In this document: positions 33,153 through 42,545 of the stretch, piece after piece
Position numbering within the stretch: position 1 is the first letter of the stretch
How the letters are laid out: each line of letters starts with the position of its first letter
Assembly: GCF_001050515.1 (NCBI RefSeq)
Contig: NZ_CAHS01000006.1
Span: 186,001-250,000, forward strand
Source of the DNA: Erwinia piriflorinigrans CFBP 5888
Lineage (GTDB): Bacteria; Pseudomonadota; Gammaproteobacteria; Enterobacterales; Enterobacteriaceae
Direction of reading: 5' to 3'
DNA: 64,000 nt
Notes under the pieces: generated by a model
The model's database searches: none
What the model was told of the DNA's origin: nothing
The model's input: only the letters and a program-made list of their open reading frames with translations
Position numbers and translations under genes: made by a program

Positions 33153-34669
33153 TGAAAGCGCCATCTTCGAATCTGTTGGTGAAAGTAGCCGTTCCGCTGG
33201 TGCTGACCGGCGCTATCGTGCTCGGCGTCAAATCCTGTGCCGAAAGCAGCAGCCAAACAGCCGGCGGGCAGAAAACCAGCAACGTGGCGCTAAAGGATCT
33301 GACGCCGGAAGACCTGAAAGCGCTGGGCATTGAGGGAGATACGCCTCAGGACACGCTGCGCACCATCGTGGGCAATTTTCGCAAGGTACAGGAGCGTCTC
33401 GACGGGATTGCGGATGACAATAAAAAGCTCAGCGATGAGAACAAGGCGCTGAAAAAAACCAACGGCAACGTGGATCGGCAGATAAGCCAGGTGGTGGACA
33501 ATGCCCGTGCCGAAGAGGCGCTAAAGCGCTCACAGCTCGGTGCCCAGGTTACCGATCTGAGCACCCAGGTCGACAGGCTGATGGAACAGCTTCGAAACGG
33601 CGCTTCCGGCGCAGCAATGGTCGGTAAAAACAGCATTTCCGGCAGTGATATCCCGGTCGGTATGGGTTATGACAACGGCTCTGGCGTGAACGCCAGTACG
33701 CCACCGGCAGACGGCATGCAGTGGGTCGAGCCGAAAGACGGTATCCCGACCGACGCCAGCGGCCGTCCGGTGTCGGGCAGCAACGGCAATAACGCCACCG
33801 GCTTTGCTTTTGCCAGCACCTTTGACGATGTCAGTGATGCCGACAAGACGGTTAATGCGGCGACCTCGGCCGTGCAGAAAACGCTGTCTGAAGCCGAAAA
33901 GGCGACTGACCCCGTCTATACCCTGCCGGAGAACGCCACGCTGGTTGGCAGTCAGGCCATGACGGCGCTGCTGGGGCGCGTGCCGGTTGACGGTAAGGTG
34001 ACCGACCCTTACCCCTTCAAGGTGATGGTCGGCAAAGACAACCTGACGGCTAACGGTATCGAGCTGCCCGACGTGCAGGGGGCCATCGTATCGGGGACGG
34101 CGACCGGCGACTGGACGCTGTCCTGCGTACGCGGTGCGATTACCAGTATCACCTTTGTCTTTACTGACGGCACCGTGCGCACCGTGCCGTCACCGAACGG
34201 GCAGAACGGCAGCGGCGCTAACCAGAACGGCCAGGGTGGCGACGGTAATAACAGCAGCATCGGCTGGCTGTCGGACGACAACGGTATCCCCTGCATTTCC
34301 GGCACGCGTAAAAGCAACGCCTCCACCTATCTGCCGACCATCGCGGCGCTTGCCGCCGCCGGCGCGGCCGGTGACGCGCTGGCACAGAACCAGAATACCA
34401 CCCAGACCAACGGCTACGGCGGCGTCACCTCCAGCCTGACCGGCGATGCAGGCCAGGCCGTATTGGGTAAGGCGTTTTCCGGCGGCATGCATGAAACCGT
34501 TGACTGGGTTAAGGCGCGCTACGGCCAGACTTTCGACGCCATCTACGTGCCACCCGGCCAGAAGGTGGCGCTGCATATCACGCGCCAGCTGGCGATCGAT
34601 TATGAAGAGAAGGGCCGCAAGGTGAAATATGACTTCAGCCTGGCCGGCAGCGGCACGGGCATGGACTGA
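33152..34669 (+). CDS. TIGR03752 family transfer protein (VirB10/TraB-like)
   Basis: The 505-residue protein has an N-terminal membrane helix (VKVAVPLVLTGAIVLGVKSC), a coiled-coil stretch (about 75-150, including DDNKKLSDENKALKKTNG), a Gly/Asn-rich linker and a C-terminal beta-barrel-like domain with IYVPPGQKVALHITRQL. This is the VirB10/TraB plan that spans from inner to outer membrane. Starts on the overlapping AATAATG. Confidence 0.9.
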   Translation: MKAPSSNLLVKVAVPLVLTGAIVLGVKSCAESSSQTAGGQKTSNVALKDLTPEDLKALGIEGDTPQDTLRTIVGNFRKVQERLDGIADDNKKLSDENKALKKTNGNVDRQISQVVDNARAEEALKRSQLGAQVTDLSTQVDRLMEQLRNGASGAAMVGKNSISGSDIPVGMGYDNGSGVNASTPPADGMQWVEPKDGIPTDASGRPVSGSNGNNATGFAFASTFDDVSDADKTVNAATSAVQKTLSEAEKATDPVYTLPENATLVGSQAMTALLGRVPVDGKVTDPYPFKVMVGKDNLTANGIELPDVQGAIVSGTATGDWTLSCVRGAITSITFVFTDGTVRTVPSPNGQNGSGANQNGQGGDGNNSSIGWLSDDNGIPCISGTRKSNASTYLPTIAALAAAGAAGDALAQNQNTTQTNGYGGVTSSLTGDAGQAVLGKAFSGGMHETVDWVKARYGQTFDAIYVPPGQKVALHITRQLAIDYEEKGRKVKYDFSLAGSGTGMD

Positions 34670-34944
34670 TGGGGATAATGATGCACGATAACGACAAACT
34701 CGAATACCGCGTGGGGTACAGCCCACTCAGCGGCGGTCTGTATGCCGGATTTGTCAGACGCGACAGCGGCAAATGGGAAGGTCAGCCGCAGGAGGTCACC
34801 AACTGGGCGATGTTTGCCGTTGGCCAGAAGCTCTGCCGTGAGGGTAACGATATGCTGTTTCCGCTGCCTGATGGCCGTGTGATGCAGCTGTCAGCCACCA
34901 TCGGTGATGCGGATGATAAGGAGGTGACGGATGCGCAGGCATAA
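34669..34944 (+). CDS. Small unrecognised protein in the transfer operon
   Basis: The 91-residue protein (LEYRVGYSPLSGGLYAGFV; VTNWAMFAVGQKLC) resembles small phage/plasmid proteins with the pattern VGYSPLSG..YAG, sometimes named DUF7446. It is embedded by overlaps (TGATG at its start, and an overlap with the lipoprotein gene at its end) in an otherwise conserved operon, where many relatives lack it. It may be a late addition. Three possible ATGs (34669, 34678, 34681). Confidence 0.6.
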   Translation: MGIMMHDNDKLEYRVGYSPLSGGLYAGFVRRDSGKWEGQPQEVTNWAMFAVGQKLCREGNDMLFPLPDGRVMQLSATIGDADDKEVTDAQA

Positions 34945-35329
34945 CCTTCTGGCCGTTATGGTGCTGTTGCTGGCGGGTTGCAGTACCTCTAAAGATGAGA
35001 TGCTGCCCCCCGGCGACAGCTCGATGCTGGAGCTGTGGAATAACGGCGCATCGTCCACCCACGCCACGGCGGAAAGCCGCACCACGCTGCGCAGGCCGGT
35101 TGCGGACAGCGAGCGCACGCTGGCACAGCAGACGCGTGACAGCTACAGCCGCAGCCAGCAAAACGAAATCCAGCAGACGTTTCCGCGCCTGCCTAACCCT
35201 GACATGGTGATGTACGTATTCCCGCACCTGGCGGGCGGCAACATGCCGGTGCCGGGCTACAGCACCGTGTTTCCCTTCTACGGGCAGGTGCAATATGCGC
35301 TGCCCGGCGAGCGCACCGAGGATCTCTGA
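34931..35329 (+). CDS. TIGR03751 family transfer lipoprotein (TraV/VirB7-like)
   Basis: The 132-residue lipoprotein has lipobox LLAGC (about Cys17) followed by STSKDEMLPPGDSSMLELW and a conserved PNPDMVMYVFPHLAGG region with a Pro/Tyr-rich end. It should join the TraK- and TraB-like proteins in the outer-membrane core complex. AAGGAGGTGA gives a very strong ribosome binding site. Confidence 0.9.
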   Translation: MRRHNLLAVMVLLLAGCSTSKDEMLPPGDSSMLELWNNGASSTHATAESRTTLRRPVADSERTLAQQTRDSYSRSQQNEIQQTFPRLPNPDMVMYVFPHLAGGNMPVPGYSTVFPFYGQVQYALPGERTEDL

Positions 35330-38130
35330 TGACATTCCCTCTTTTCCGCCGCAGGCCGAAGCAGCAGGACGCACACCAGTACGGTGACGGGCCGTTTGCC
35401 GTAAACGGTCATCAACCCCTGACCCGCGACGGACGCCTGACGCGCACCGACGAAGCGCGTCTGTACGCTACCGCACCGTCGGTTATCGATCATGTGCCGT
35501 GGGGCGAGTACCTCCCGGAACACCAGTGCCTGCTGCTCGATGACGGCGTGTCGGTTGGCGCGGTGTATGAAATTATCCCGACGGGCACCGAGGGGCGTCC
35601 GGCATCGCGACTGGACGAGATCCGCGACGTGGTGGAAAACGCGTTGCAGGACAGCCTGCCGGAGCTCGACTCCCATCAGTGGGTGGTGCAGTTTTACTGT
35701 CAGGACGAATCCGATCTCTCCTCTTATATGGATAAGGTCAGGGGCTACGTCAGGCCGTGGGCGCAGGGAACCGCTTTTACCGAAGCCTGGCTCAGCGAAC
35801 AGGCGCGTCACCTGCAAAACGTTGCCGTTGAACAGGGGCTGTTTATGGATGACGCGGTGACCGGAGCCCCCTGGCGCGGGCAGATGCGCCGCACCCGCAT
35901 GGTGGTCTATCGCTGGGTGGAGACGCCTTACCGGGACCCGATGGCTGCGGAAGTGCTGTTGAATCAGGTATGCGACCGGCTGACCGCCGCCATAAGCGGT
36001 GCCGGCATCCAGAGCCAGCGCCAGAACGGCGAGCAGATCCACAGCTGGCTGCTACGCTGGTTCAATCCCGAACCGCAGTGGGTGGACAAGGCGACGCTGT
36101 ATCGCTGCGCCCGCTACCGCGATGATGCGCCGGGCGACCTGCCGCTGCTCAATGATTTCAGCGAAAGCCTGTGGTTCACCCGTCCGCGCAGCGATGCGGA
36201 GAAGGGCGTCTGGTGGTTTGATAACGTGGCGCATAAGGCGGTGCCGGTTGCCCGCCTGCGTAATGCGCCTTCGACCGGGCATTTAACCGGCGAGGTAAAA
36301 CGTGGCGACAACATCAACGCCATCATGGATCTGCTGCCGCAGGGCACCGTTCTGACGCTGACGCTGGTTATCCAGCCGCAGGACAAACTGGAGGAGAATT
36401 TTGCCCGTCTGAGCCGCGACTCGATGGGGGAGAACGTCGACTCGCTGCGCGCCCGCGAGGATGCCGCCCGCGCACGAACCTTCCTCGGGAACAAGCACAA
36501 GCTCTATCGTGCGGCCATTACGCTGCTCATCAAGGCGCGGGATCTGGAAACCCTCGACAAACGCTATCTCGACCTGAGCAGCAAGCTGCTGAACTGCGGC
36601 CTGGAGCCGGTCAATCCGGAGCATGATATCGGCCCGCTCAGCGGCTACCTGCGCGCGCTGCCGATGTGCTTTAACCCACAGCAGGATCGCCATCACTGGT
36701 ATACGCGCCTGATGTTCGTTCAGCACTTTGCCTGCCTGGCACCGGTGTATGGCCGTGATACCGGCACCGGCAACCCGGGCTTTACCTTTTTCAACCGTGG
36801 CGGCGGTCCGCTTTCCGTCGACCCGCTGAATAAAAATGACCGTACCCAGAATGCACATAAGCTGCTGTTCGGCCCGACCGGTGCCGGCAAGTCGGCTACC
36901 GCACTCTGCGAACTGGCGCAGATGATGGCCATCTACCGGCCGCGTATCTTTCTGCTGGAGGCGGGCAACAGCTTCGGCCTGTTCGGGGATTACTGCGCCT
37001 CGCTGGGGCTGACGGTACACCGCGTCAGCATCAAGCCCGGCAAGGTGATCTCTCTGGCTCCGTTCGGTGATTCGCACCTGCTGATGCAGGCCAGGCCGGA
37101 TGCCCTGCTGGTCAGCGAGGAGGCGTTGCCGGATATCGATGAAGACGATGAGGACAAGGATGAAGAGCGTGACGTGCTGGGTGAGATGGAGATTGCGGCG
37201 CGCCTGATGATCACCGGCGGTGAGGCGGCGGAGGAAGCGCGGATGACGCGCGCCGATCGCGGCATGATCCGCGAGGCGATACTGATTGCGGCGAGAACCG
37301 CGTTTGACGCAGACCGCCAGATGCTGCCGGAAGACCTGATGTATGCGCTACAGAATATCGCGCGTGATGTCAGTACCGGCGACGACGGCCGCGAGAAGCG
37401 CACGCCCGCACGCCGCGCCCGTGCCGAAGAGATGTCGGAAGCGCTGCGCATGTTTACCGAAGGCTTTGAAGGTGAGCTGTTTAACCGGCCAGGCACGCCG
37501 TGGCCGGAGGCCGACGTCACCATCGTCGACCTGGGGACGCTGGCGCGTGAAGGGTACGAGGCCCAGATGGCGGTGGCCGTCATCTCTCTGCTCAACACCA
37601 TTAACAATATCGCCGAGCGCGAGCAGTACAGCGACAGAGAAACCATTGTCCCGATCGATGAAGCGCATATCGTCACCGCCAACCCGCTGCTGGGGCCTTA
37701 CGCCACCAAGATCGTCAAGATGTGGCGTAAGCTCGGTGCCTGGCTGTGGCTGTTTACCCAGAACCTGGCGGACTTTCCCGATACGGCCAAAAAGATGCTC
37801 AATATGGCGGAGTGGTGGATTTGTCTCGTTATGCCGCCTGATGAGGTGGAGCAGATAGCGCGCTTTAAGACGCTGACGGACGAACAAAAGACCATGCTGC
37901 TGTCTGCCACCAAACTGCCGAGAAAATACACCGAGGGCGTGATCCTGTCGCGCAAGGTGCAGGCGCTGTTTCGTGCCGTACCGCCGAGTCTCTATCTGGC
38001 GCTGGGGATGACGGAGAAAGAGGAGAAAGCCGAAAGGCGGTCGATTATGAATGAACACCATTGCTCCGAGCTGGAGGCCGCTTTTCACGTTGCGCGGCGT
38101 CTTGATGAGAGTCGCGGTATGGTTATCTGA
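35329..38130 (+). CDS. TIGR03744 conjugative transfer ATPase (VirB4/TraC-like)
   Basis: At 933 residues this is the largest gene in the window. The Walker A is in LFGPTGAGKSATALCEL (about residue 515), the Walker B in IVPIDEAHIVTA (about 775), and WLWLFTQNLADFPDTAKKML is a conserved RecA-type block. An acidic insertion (EDDEDKDEERD) lies near residue 605. It energises pilus assembly and DNA transfer in MPF-G systems. The start overlaps the lipoprotein stop as TGATG. Confidence 0.95.
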   Translation: MTFPLFRRRPKQQDAHQYGDGPFAVNGHQPLTRDGRLTRTDEARLYATAPSVIDHVPWGEYLPEHQCLLLDDGVSVGAVYEIIPTGTEGRPASRLDEIRDVVENALQDSLPELDSHQWVVQFYCQDESDLSSYMDKVRGYVRPWAQGTAFTEAWLSEQARHLQNVAVEQGLFMDDAVTGAPWRGQMRRTRMVVYRWVETPYRDPMAAEVLLNQVCDRLTAAISGAGIQSQRQNGEQIHSWLLRWFNPEPQWVDKATLYRCARYRDDAPGDLPLLNDFSESLWFTRPRSDAEKGVWWFDNVAHKAVPVARLRNAPSTGHLTGEVKRGDNINAIMDLLPQGTVLTLTLVIQPQDKLEENFARLSRDSMGENVDSLRAREDAARARTFLGNKHKLYRAAITLLIKARDLETLDKRYLDLSSKLLNCGLEPVNPEHDIGPLSGYLRALPMCFNPQQDRHHWYTRLMFVQHFACLAPVYGRDTGTGNPGFTFFNRGGGPLSVDPLNKNDRTQNAHKLLFGPTGAGKSATALCELAQMMAIYRPRIFLLEAGNSFGLFGDYCASLGLTVHRVSIKPGKVISLAPFGDSHLLMQARPDALLVSEEALPDIDEDDEDKDEERDVLGEMEIAARLMITGGEAAEEARMTRADRGMIREAILIAARTAFDADRQMLPEDLMYALQNIARDVSTGDDGREKRTPARRARAEEMSEALRMFTEGFEGELFNRPGTPWPEADVTIVDLGTLAREGYEAQMAVAVISLLNTINNIAEREQYSDRETIVPIDEAHIVTANPLLGPYATKIVKMWRKLGAWLWLFTQNLADFPDTAKKMLNMAEWWICLVMPPDEVEQIARFKTLTDEQKTMLLSATKLPRKYTEGVILSRKVQALFRAVPPSLYLALGMTEKEEKAERRSIMNEHHCSELEAAFHVARRLDESRGMVI

Positions 38131-38141
38131 CTGGGGACACT

Positions 38142-38546
38142 ATGAAAAAGCTGACCATGACACCGCCGATGGTCGTGCCTGACAAGGCGCTGATCGCTTC
38201 CGTTATTTTTACCGTGCCGCCGCAGGGTACGGCATCCATTGGCCAGTCTGACCGCCGGTCGCTTGACCAGCTACAGAGTGAAATCCTCAACCGGCTGGAG
38301 AAACCGGTGCTGCTGTCGGTCTATCCACACCGCGTTGGCCGGCGCAGCTGCGTGGCGGTGCATCTCTCTGACGTGCAGGATAAGACGCTGGATATTCTGG
38401 TCACCGTCACCGGCAATACGCTGTGGCCGGGTGAATCCGAATACAGAACGGGTATCCGCTGGAATATCTGTGTGCCCGACGCAACGGATATGCTCTGGGT
38501 GCTGAAGGAGATTGACAGGGTAACCGGCGAGCGGGGGGGTAAGTAG
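38142..38546 (+). CDS. Unrecognised 134-residue protein at the end of the transfer block
   Basis: The start follows GGGGAC 11 bases after the VirB4-like gene. The protein has no signal peptide or membrane helix and looks like a small alpha/beta domain (LLSVYPHRVGRRSCVAVHLS; MLWVLKEIDRV). In related ICEs TIGR03757 would follow the ATPase; here it is 9 kb away. The gene may be backbone or the first cargo gene. No family recognised. Confidence 0.65.
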   Translation: MKKLTMTPPMVVPDKALIASVIFTVPPQGTASIGQSDRRSLDQLQSEILNRLEKPVLLSVYPHRVGRRSCVAVHLSDVQDKTLDILVTVTGNTLWPGESEYRTGIRWNICVPDATDMLWVLKEIDRVTGERGGK

Positions 38547-38551
38547 AAGAA

Positions 38552-38601
38552 CCCCGGCATTTGTCAGGCAGCGGGGTGTGGCTGCCTGGCAAATACCGGG
38601 G
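38552..38601. repeat. 21-bp inverted repeat (large stem-loop) at the edge of the cargo island
   Basis: The 21-base arms 38552-38572 (CCCCGGCATTTG...) and 38581-38601 (...CAAATACCGGGG) match at 19 positions, one of the two others being a possible G-U pair, with an eight-base loop. No T-run follows. It lies just after the transfer block and marks the backbone-cargo junction. It could be a strong terminator or a recombination or insertion footprint. Confidence 0.7.
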
Positions 38602-38887
38602 CTGCGGGTGCGGGCGGCATAGAGCCCGTGGTGGTTGTTAGTTCACATGTTACTTAGCTAGTTTTTGATACTGTAACGTTGATCTCTCATACCATATCTT
38701 CAGGCTGGATAGCTGCCGTTCATGGTTAGGAAATTGAATCATCTCTTTTGAGAAGGATGGATCACATGCGGTATCACGATCTATTCCTGTGAGCGCACGG
38801 TTGTGCATGAGTTTTGAGTAAAATATCTGCCATGGCTAATTAGTCGTTTGCCTAGTCGTCACTAAAATCAAACTCATCCATCAGCAT

Positions 38888-39435
38888 TCAGTCTTTGGGG
38901 AAGAACAGCCGGAATGCCGGGGCCGGTGAGAACCCCAGCAGACCCAGCTCGTCTCGTATCGCCTCCCGACAATCCTACGCATACCGGTCAGAACGCAGCA
39001 GGTCACGAGTGCTCTTCATCGACAGCAACTTCCCCTGAATTGACTGCCCGGTTTCGTGCGTGAGTGAAGCAGAGCGGCATGTTGTGCATTGTGGTGCCGT
39101 AAGTACCGTTCTGGGTCAGCACGTCGAGCAGCTCCACGGCCAGCCGGATGTTGCCCGTGCGTAGCAGGCCCGCATCCGCCATGAGGCGGCACGGGACCCG
39201 CAGGTGGGGTTGTACATCGGTACATCTTCACACTGCGCCGCTACAATGCCGAAATTCTCGTTCCCATATCAGCAAGTGTCCCAGCCCGTGTGCACTCAAA
39301 CTCATCACGCAGCCGTACAGCCAGCATTATCACGTCGCCCGTCTGACGGTGTTGAGCGGCATCGTCACCCAAACGGGCGACGTTGGGAATGATCGCTCTG
39401 GACTCTGACCTGGACAAAATGCCGGCCTTAGGCAT
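38888..39435 (-). pseudogene. Decayed gene (minus strand), family not recognised
   Basis: Reading leftward from ATG 39435 (MPKAGILSRSESRAIIPNV) a protein is recognisable but switches frame at least twice (for example into MADAGLLRTGNIRLAVELL and then SMKSTRDLLRSDRYA) and has an in-frame TAG before REAIRDELGLLGFSP...RLFFPKD and the final stop. The intact pieces look like one ancestral protein of about 180 residues. It is GC-richer than the cargo to its right. Between 38602 and 38887 I see no gene. Confidence 0.6.
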
Positions 39436-39599
39436 GTTTACTACCTCGTTAACATGTTGAGTTGTAGTTTGATTGAGTGTGTATTATGTGCAGATCATAT
39501 CATTCGAACTTGTTTCTTTACGTAGACTCATAAAAAGGGAAAGTAAGAAGGAGTGCAAATAGTCAAAGCGCCCATTATACAGGGCGTACTAAGGAGGAT

Positions 39600-40343
39600 T
39601 TACTTGCTTAAGTAGTTTAATGCAGTATGAATCGCCACTGGTAGGCATGGAATGGCGCCAGCAATGGTTACAAGATTGGCAATGTCGCCGAGCAAATCAG
39701 AGATTCTCTCCCCGAATTTAGTGCCCGTTCCCTTACTAATTTCGTCCCGGTAATTAGCATCAACTACAGCCAAGCCGATAGTAGACTGCACTGCATCCAT
39801 AATGGGTTCAACCCCGGAAATACTGTAAGACTCAAGAGCTTCCTGAAGCTTGAAAAGCTGTCGGAGAAGCATTGTTTTCATAGGCGCGGAAAGTTCGGAA
39901 CCTCGGATTTCATTACGTAATTCTGCAATTTTTTCCAACAGAGTTTCAATCTGCTCATCATCGAAATCGCTGTGTGACCCGCGGGTCTCAAAAGTCATTG
40001 ACAGTAGACCAAGCTCTGATAAAGTCTGGGAATCAATATGCTTTTTGAATTCTTTCCACACCCCCCTTAATTCTTGGGAAAGGAATGCGCTCTCAACGGA
40101 GTCCTTCCAGTGCGTAGACTTCCAGCGAGAATCAGAGAAGTGATCATCCATCACTTGCGAAATGCGCGCAGGTAGCTCCATAACCTTTGCCAGTCGGGTG
40201 ATTAAAACCTGCTCATTACAGCTCTCAACATTCAGTATTTTTTTCCACACTTCACGGCAGTTCTGATGCTCGGCATAAAGTCTCCCTTTCTCTAGAAGAT
40301 CCAGTAACCGTTGCGCTGGGTTGTCAATTTTTAAATCCGTCAT
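39600..40343 (-). CDS. Unrecognised cargo protein with hydrophobic C-terminus
   Basis: The 247-residue, mostly helical protein has a possible membrane-inserting stretch near the end (NLVTIAGAIPCLPVAIHTAL). The start is supported by AAGGA before ATG. It lies 149 bases downstream of the DUF262 gene on the same strand and may form a unit with it, or have its own promoter in the gap. A helical sensor plus hydrophobic C-terminus is a layout seen in abortive-infection effectors, but this is only a guess. Confidence 0.7.
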   Translation of the reverse strand: MTDLKIDNPAQRLLDLLEKGRLYAEHQNCREVWKKILNVESCNEQVLITRLAKVMELPARISQVMDDHFSDSRWKSTHWKDSVESAFLSQELRGVWKEFKKHIDSQTLSELGLLSMTFETRGSHSDFDDEQIETLLEKIAELRNEIRGSELSAPMKTMLLRQLFKLQEALESYSISGVEPIMDAVQSTIGLAVVDANYRDEISKGTGTKFGERISDLLGDIANLVTIAGAIPCLPVAIHTALNYLSK

Positions 40344-40492
40344 TTTTCCTTATTCTCCAGTTATTATTCCGTCCAGTTTTCCATTGTCAGTCCCGGCACT
40401 CATCCGAACTTCTTTCGAAGGCACTATAAAATGAGTTACATTGGCACATCAGCCGAGCTGTATCGTCCTTCATTCAATACTACTTGAATACC

Positions 40493-42280
40493 TTACTTAG
40501 CCATGTTGTTGAAAAGTTTGTGAGCGAGGTTTTTACTCCTCTCAACAACAAGTTCTTTATCCCAGCGGTTGTATGAGCGATAGTAACTGATGAAGTCGGC
40601 TACGCTGTTCAAATCAGACTCACCATACAGATTGATTTTCTTTTCAACGGACAGGTTTCCACACTTGTCATTGATGGAAACGCTAAGCGGAATAAGGTTT
40701 CCAATCATGCCAACATACTCAGGATCGAACATGCTCTGCGGGCCAATGTGTTCCAGGTTAGTGTTATTTAAGGATATTTCATCTGACCCCCTGTTGACAG
40801 ACTCTAGCCTGTGGTACACATAATTTATTAGTTCAGTGTTGTTTCTTTTCTTTTTCGCGGAGGCTGTTCGCGAGTACCAAAGGTGATTAATCATCCTTTC
40901 AATGAATACTGATTCTGTAGGCATTTTGTCCGTAAAAGCTTTGACCATTCTTACCAGAATTTCATTCATGGCTGTCTTCGTTTGTGCCTGAGCTATTTCA
41001 GAAGCATATTTTGCAAACATGGCATCGACACCAGATGGTTTCATTTTACATATTGTCGTGAATTTAAACTGAAAGTCCTCGATAAACTGAAGCGTGCTTA
41101 TCATTACAGACTCTTGCAATAATCTTGCTGTCTTTTTATTTTCCCTTACCCTTAATAAAGCCAGTATCAATGGTCTTTGTATCGAGACGTTGAATGTTTC
41201 CAGATTCTTCAGGACTCGATATATTTTTTTTTGATTAAGACCTTTCCAATCCATCTCCTGAGGATCGCAAATTTTAAAGAATAATACCGAGTCCCTCTCC
41301 ATACCAAACAAAAATGACTCAGGTGTTAAGTTTGTATCTTTTTCTGAAGTTTTCTTTTTGAACGATCTGTAAAGCTGGTCAGTTCCGATATATCCGAAAT
41401 TTGACATCCACCATACGCGGACATAATCTGACATTGACATTTTGCTGTTAAGTGCTATCACGCCATCTTCAATTGAGGACCATAATTTTTTTGCCGTATC
41501 TTCGGGATACGTATCTTTAGAGCAATACTGTAGGATTTTATTTTTTATCAGATCAATTGAGCTGAGGCTTATCCCCCTTGCATTCAGAACCTCAAAAACA
41601 TCATACGCATCATCTGTTGATGGAACGAGTATTCTTACCACTTTAAGATAAGATGTTATCATTTTCATAATAGCATCCAGGCACTGAATATATTCATCTT
41701 CTGAATACCTGACACCTAATTTACTTTTATTTAGGAGCTTACAGGCTTCCTGTTTTCCGAGTCTTTTTTCGAAGTATGCATAGGCATCATTAATTTTTTC
41801 ATCTTCATCAGATTTCACCAGAGGATTCATATCTTTTTTGGACTGACATTTCAGTTTGAAAAAATCTCGCCCATTACTTTTTTTAATCTTCTCTATCAAA
41901 TGTGTTTTGGCAGAAATGATCGCAGCCTTGGATACCAGGTATGTATTTACAATGTCATCCGCACTTTCTGTGTATTTAAGATCTCGAAGGTTTCTTGATA
42001 TTATTGAAAGTATTATTGTTATAACGGATAGTCGCTGTTGACCATCTATTATTTCAAGCATGGAGCTGTCAGTTGAGCCTGATAGTACTACGGTTCCTAG
42101 AAAGTATTCAGAGTGGTTGAAGCTTCCATTTTCGAAGCGGATATTTCTTTTTATATCGTCCCAGAACTCATCCAACTGTAACCTCTCCCAGCTGAAGTCT
42201 CTCTGATTTCTCGGGATGAGATATCTCCTGTTTACTGACAGTATGTCATTCAGGTCAACCTGAACTGCATCAAAATTCAT
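40493..42280 (-). CDS. GmrSD-like DUF262 + DUF1524 protein (predicted modification-dependent nuclease)
   Basis: The 595-residue protein begins with a DUF262 domain: RRYLIPRNQRDFSWERLQL and the DGQQR motif (near residue 80, EIIDGQQRLSV) of the ParB/sulfiredoxin-like NTPase fold. It ends with a DUF1524 HNH-type region (NTNLEHIGPQSM ... MIGNLIPLS). GmrSD and BrxU have this pair and cut DNA with modified bases, for example glucosylated phage DNA; the fusion in one chain is common. AGAGGA precedes the ATG. Strongly AT-rich relative to the tra genes. The final HNH residues are not all certain by eye. Confidence 0.85.
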   Translation of the reverse strand: MNFDAVQVDLNDILSVNRRYLIPRNQRDFSWERLQLDEFWDDIKRNIRFENGSFNHSEYFLGTVVLSGSTDSSMLEIIDGQQRLSVITIILSIISRNLRDLKYTESADDIVNTYLVSKAAIISAKTHLIEKIKKSNGRDFFKLKCQSKKDMNPLVKSDEDEKINDAYAYFEKRLGKQEACKLLNKSKLGVRYSEDEYIQCLDAIMKMITSYLKVVRILVPSTDDAYDVFEVLNARGISLSSIDLIKNKILQYCSKDTYPEDTAKKLWSSIEDGVIALNSKMSMSDYVRVWWMSNFGYIGTDQLYRSFKKKTSEKDTNLTPESFLFGMERDSVLFFKICDPQEMDWKGLNQKKIYRVLKNLETFNVSIQRPLILALLRVRENKKTARLLQESVMISTLQFIEDFQFKFTTICKMKPSGVDAMFAKYASEIAQAQTKTAMNEILVRMVKAFTDKMPTESVFIERMINHLWYSRTASAKKKRNNTELINYVYHRLESVNRGSDEISLNNTNLEHIGPQSMFDPEYVGMIGNLIPLSVSINDKCGNLSVEKKINLYGESDLNSVADFISYYRSYNRWDKELVVERSKNLAHKLFNNMAK

Positions 42281-42545
42281 TTGTTCCTCTCTTATCCATA
42301 TGATGTTGCTCAGTCAAGTGAAAAAACCATATGTCATGGCTGCCTTAAAGAGTCATGATTGACGGATTCTTGCTGTATCAGTATTTCCAAAAAAAAGAAA
42401 TTTTCAATTTTTTTATTGCTTTTGAGCCAATAATTTTTGCATGAAGATAAAATTATTGAAAGTTTTGATGAAAATCTGAAACATTCCACTTTTCGTAAGA
42501 GCTCCGAAAAAGGAAAGTGGAATGCTGCGGGCTATGTGGTCTAGG

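Noticed and set aside
36283-37077. 264-codon minus-strand ORF
   Set aside because: Fully antisense to the VirB4-like ATPase gene, including its Walker A region.
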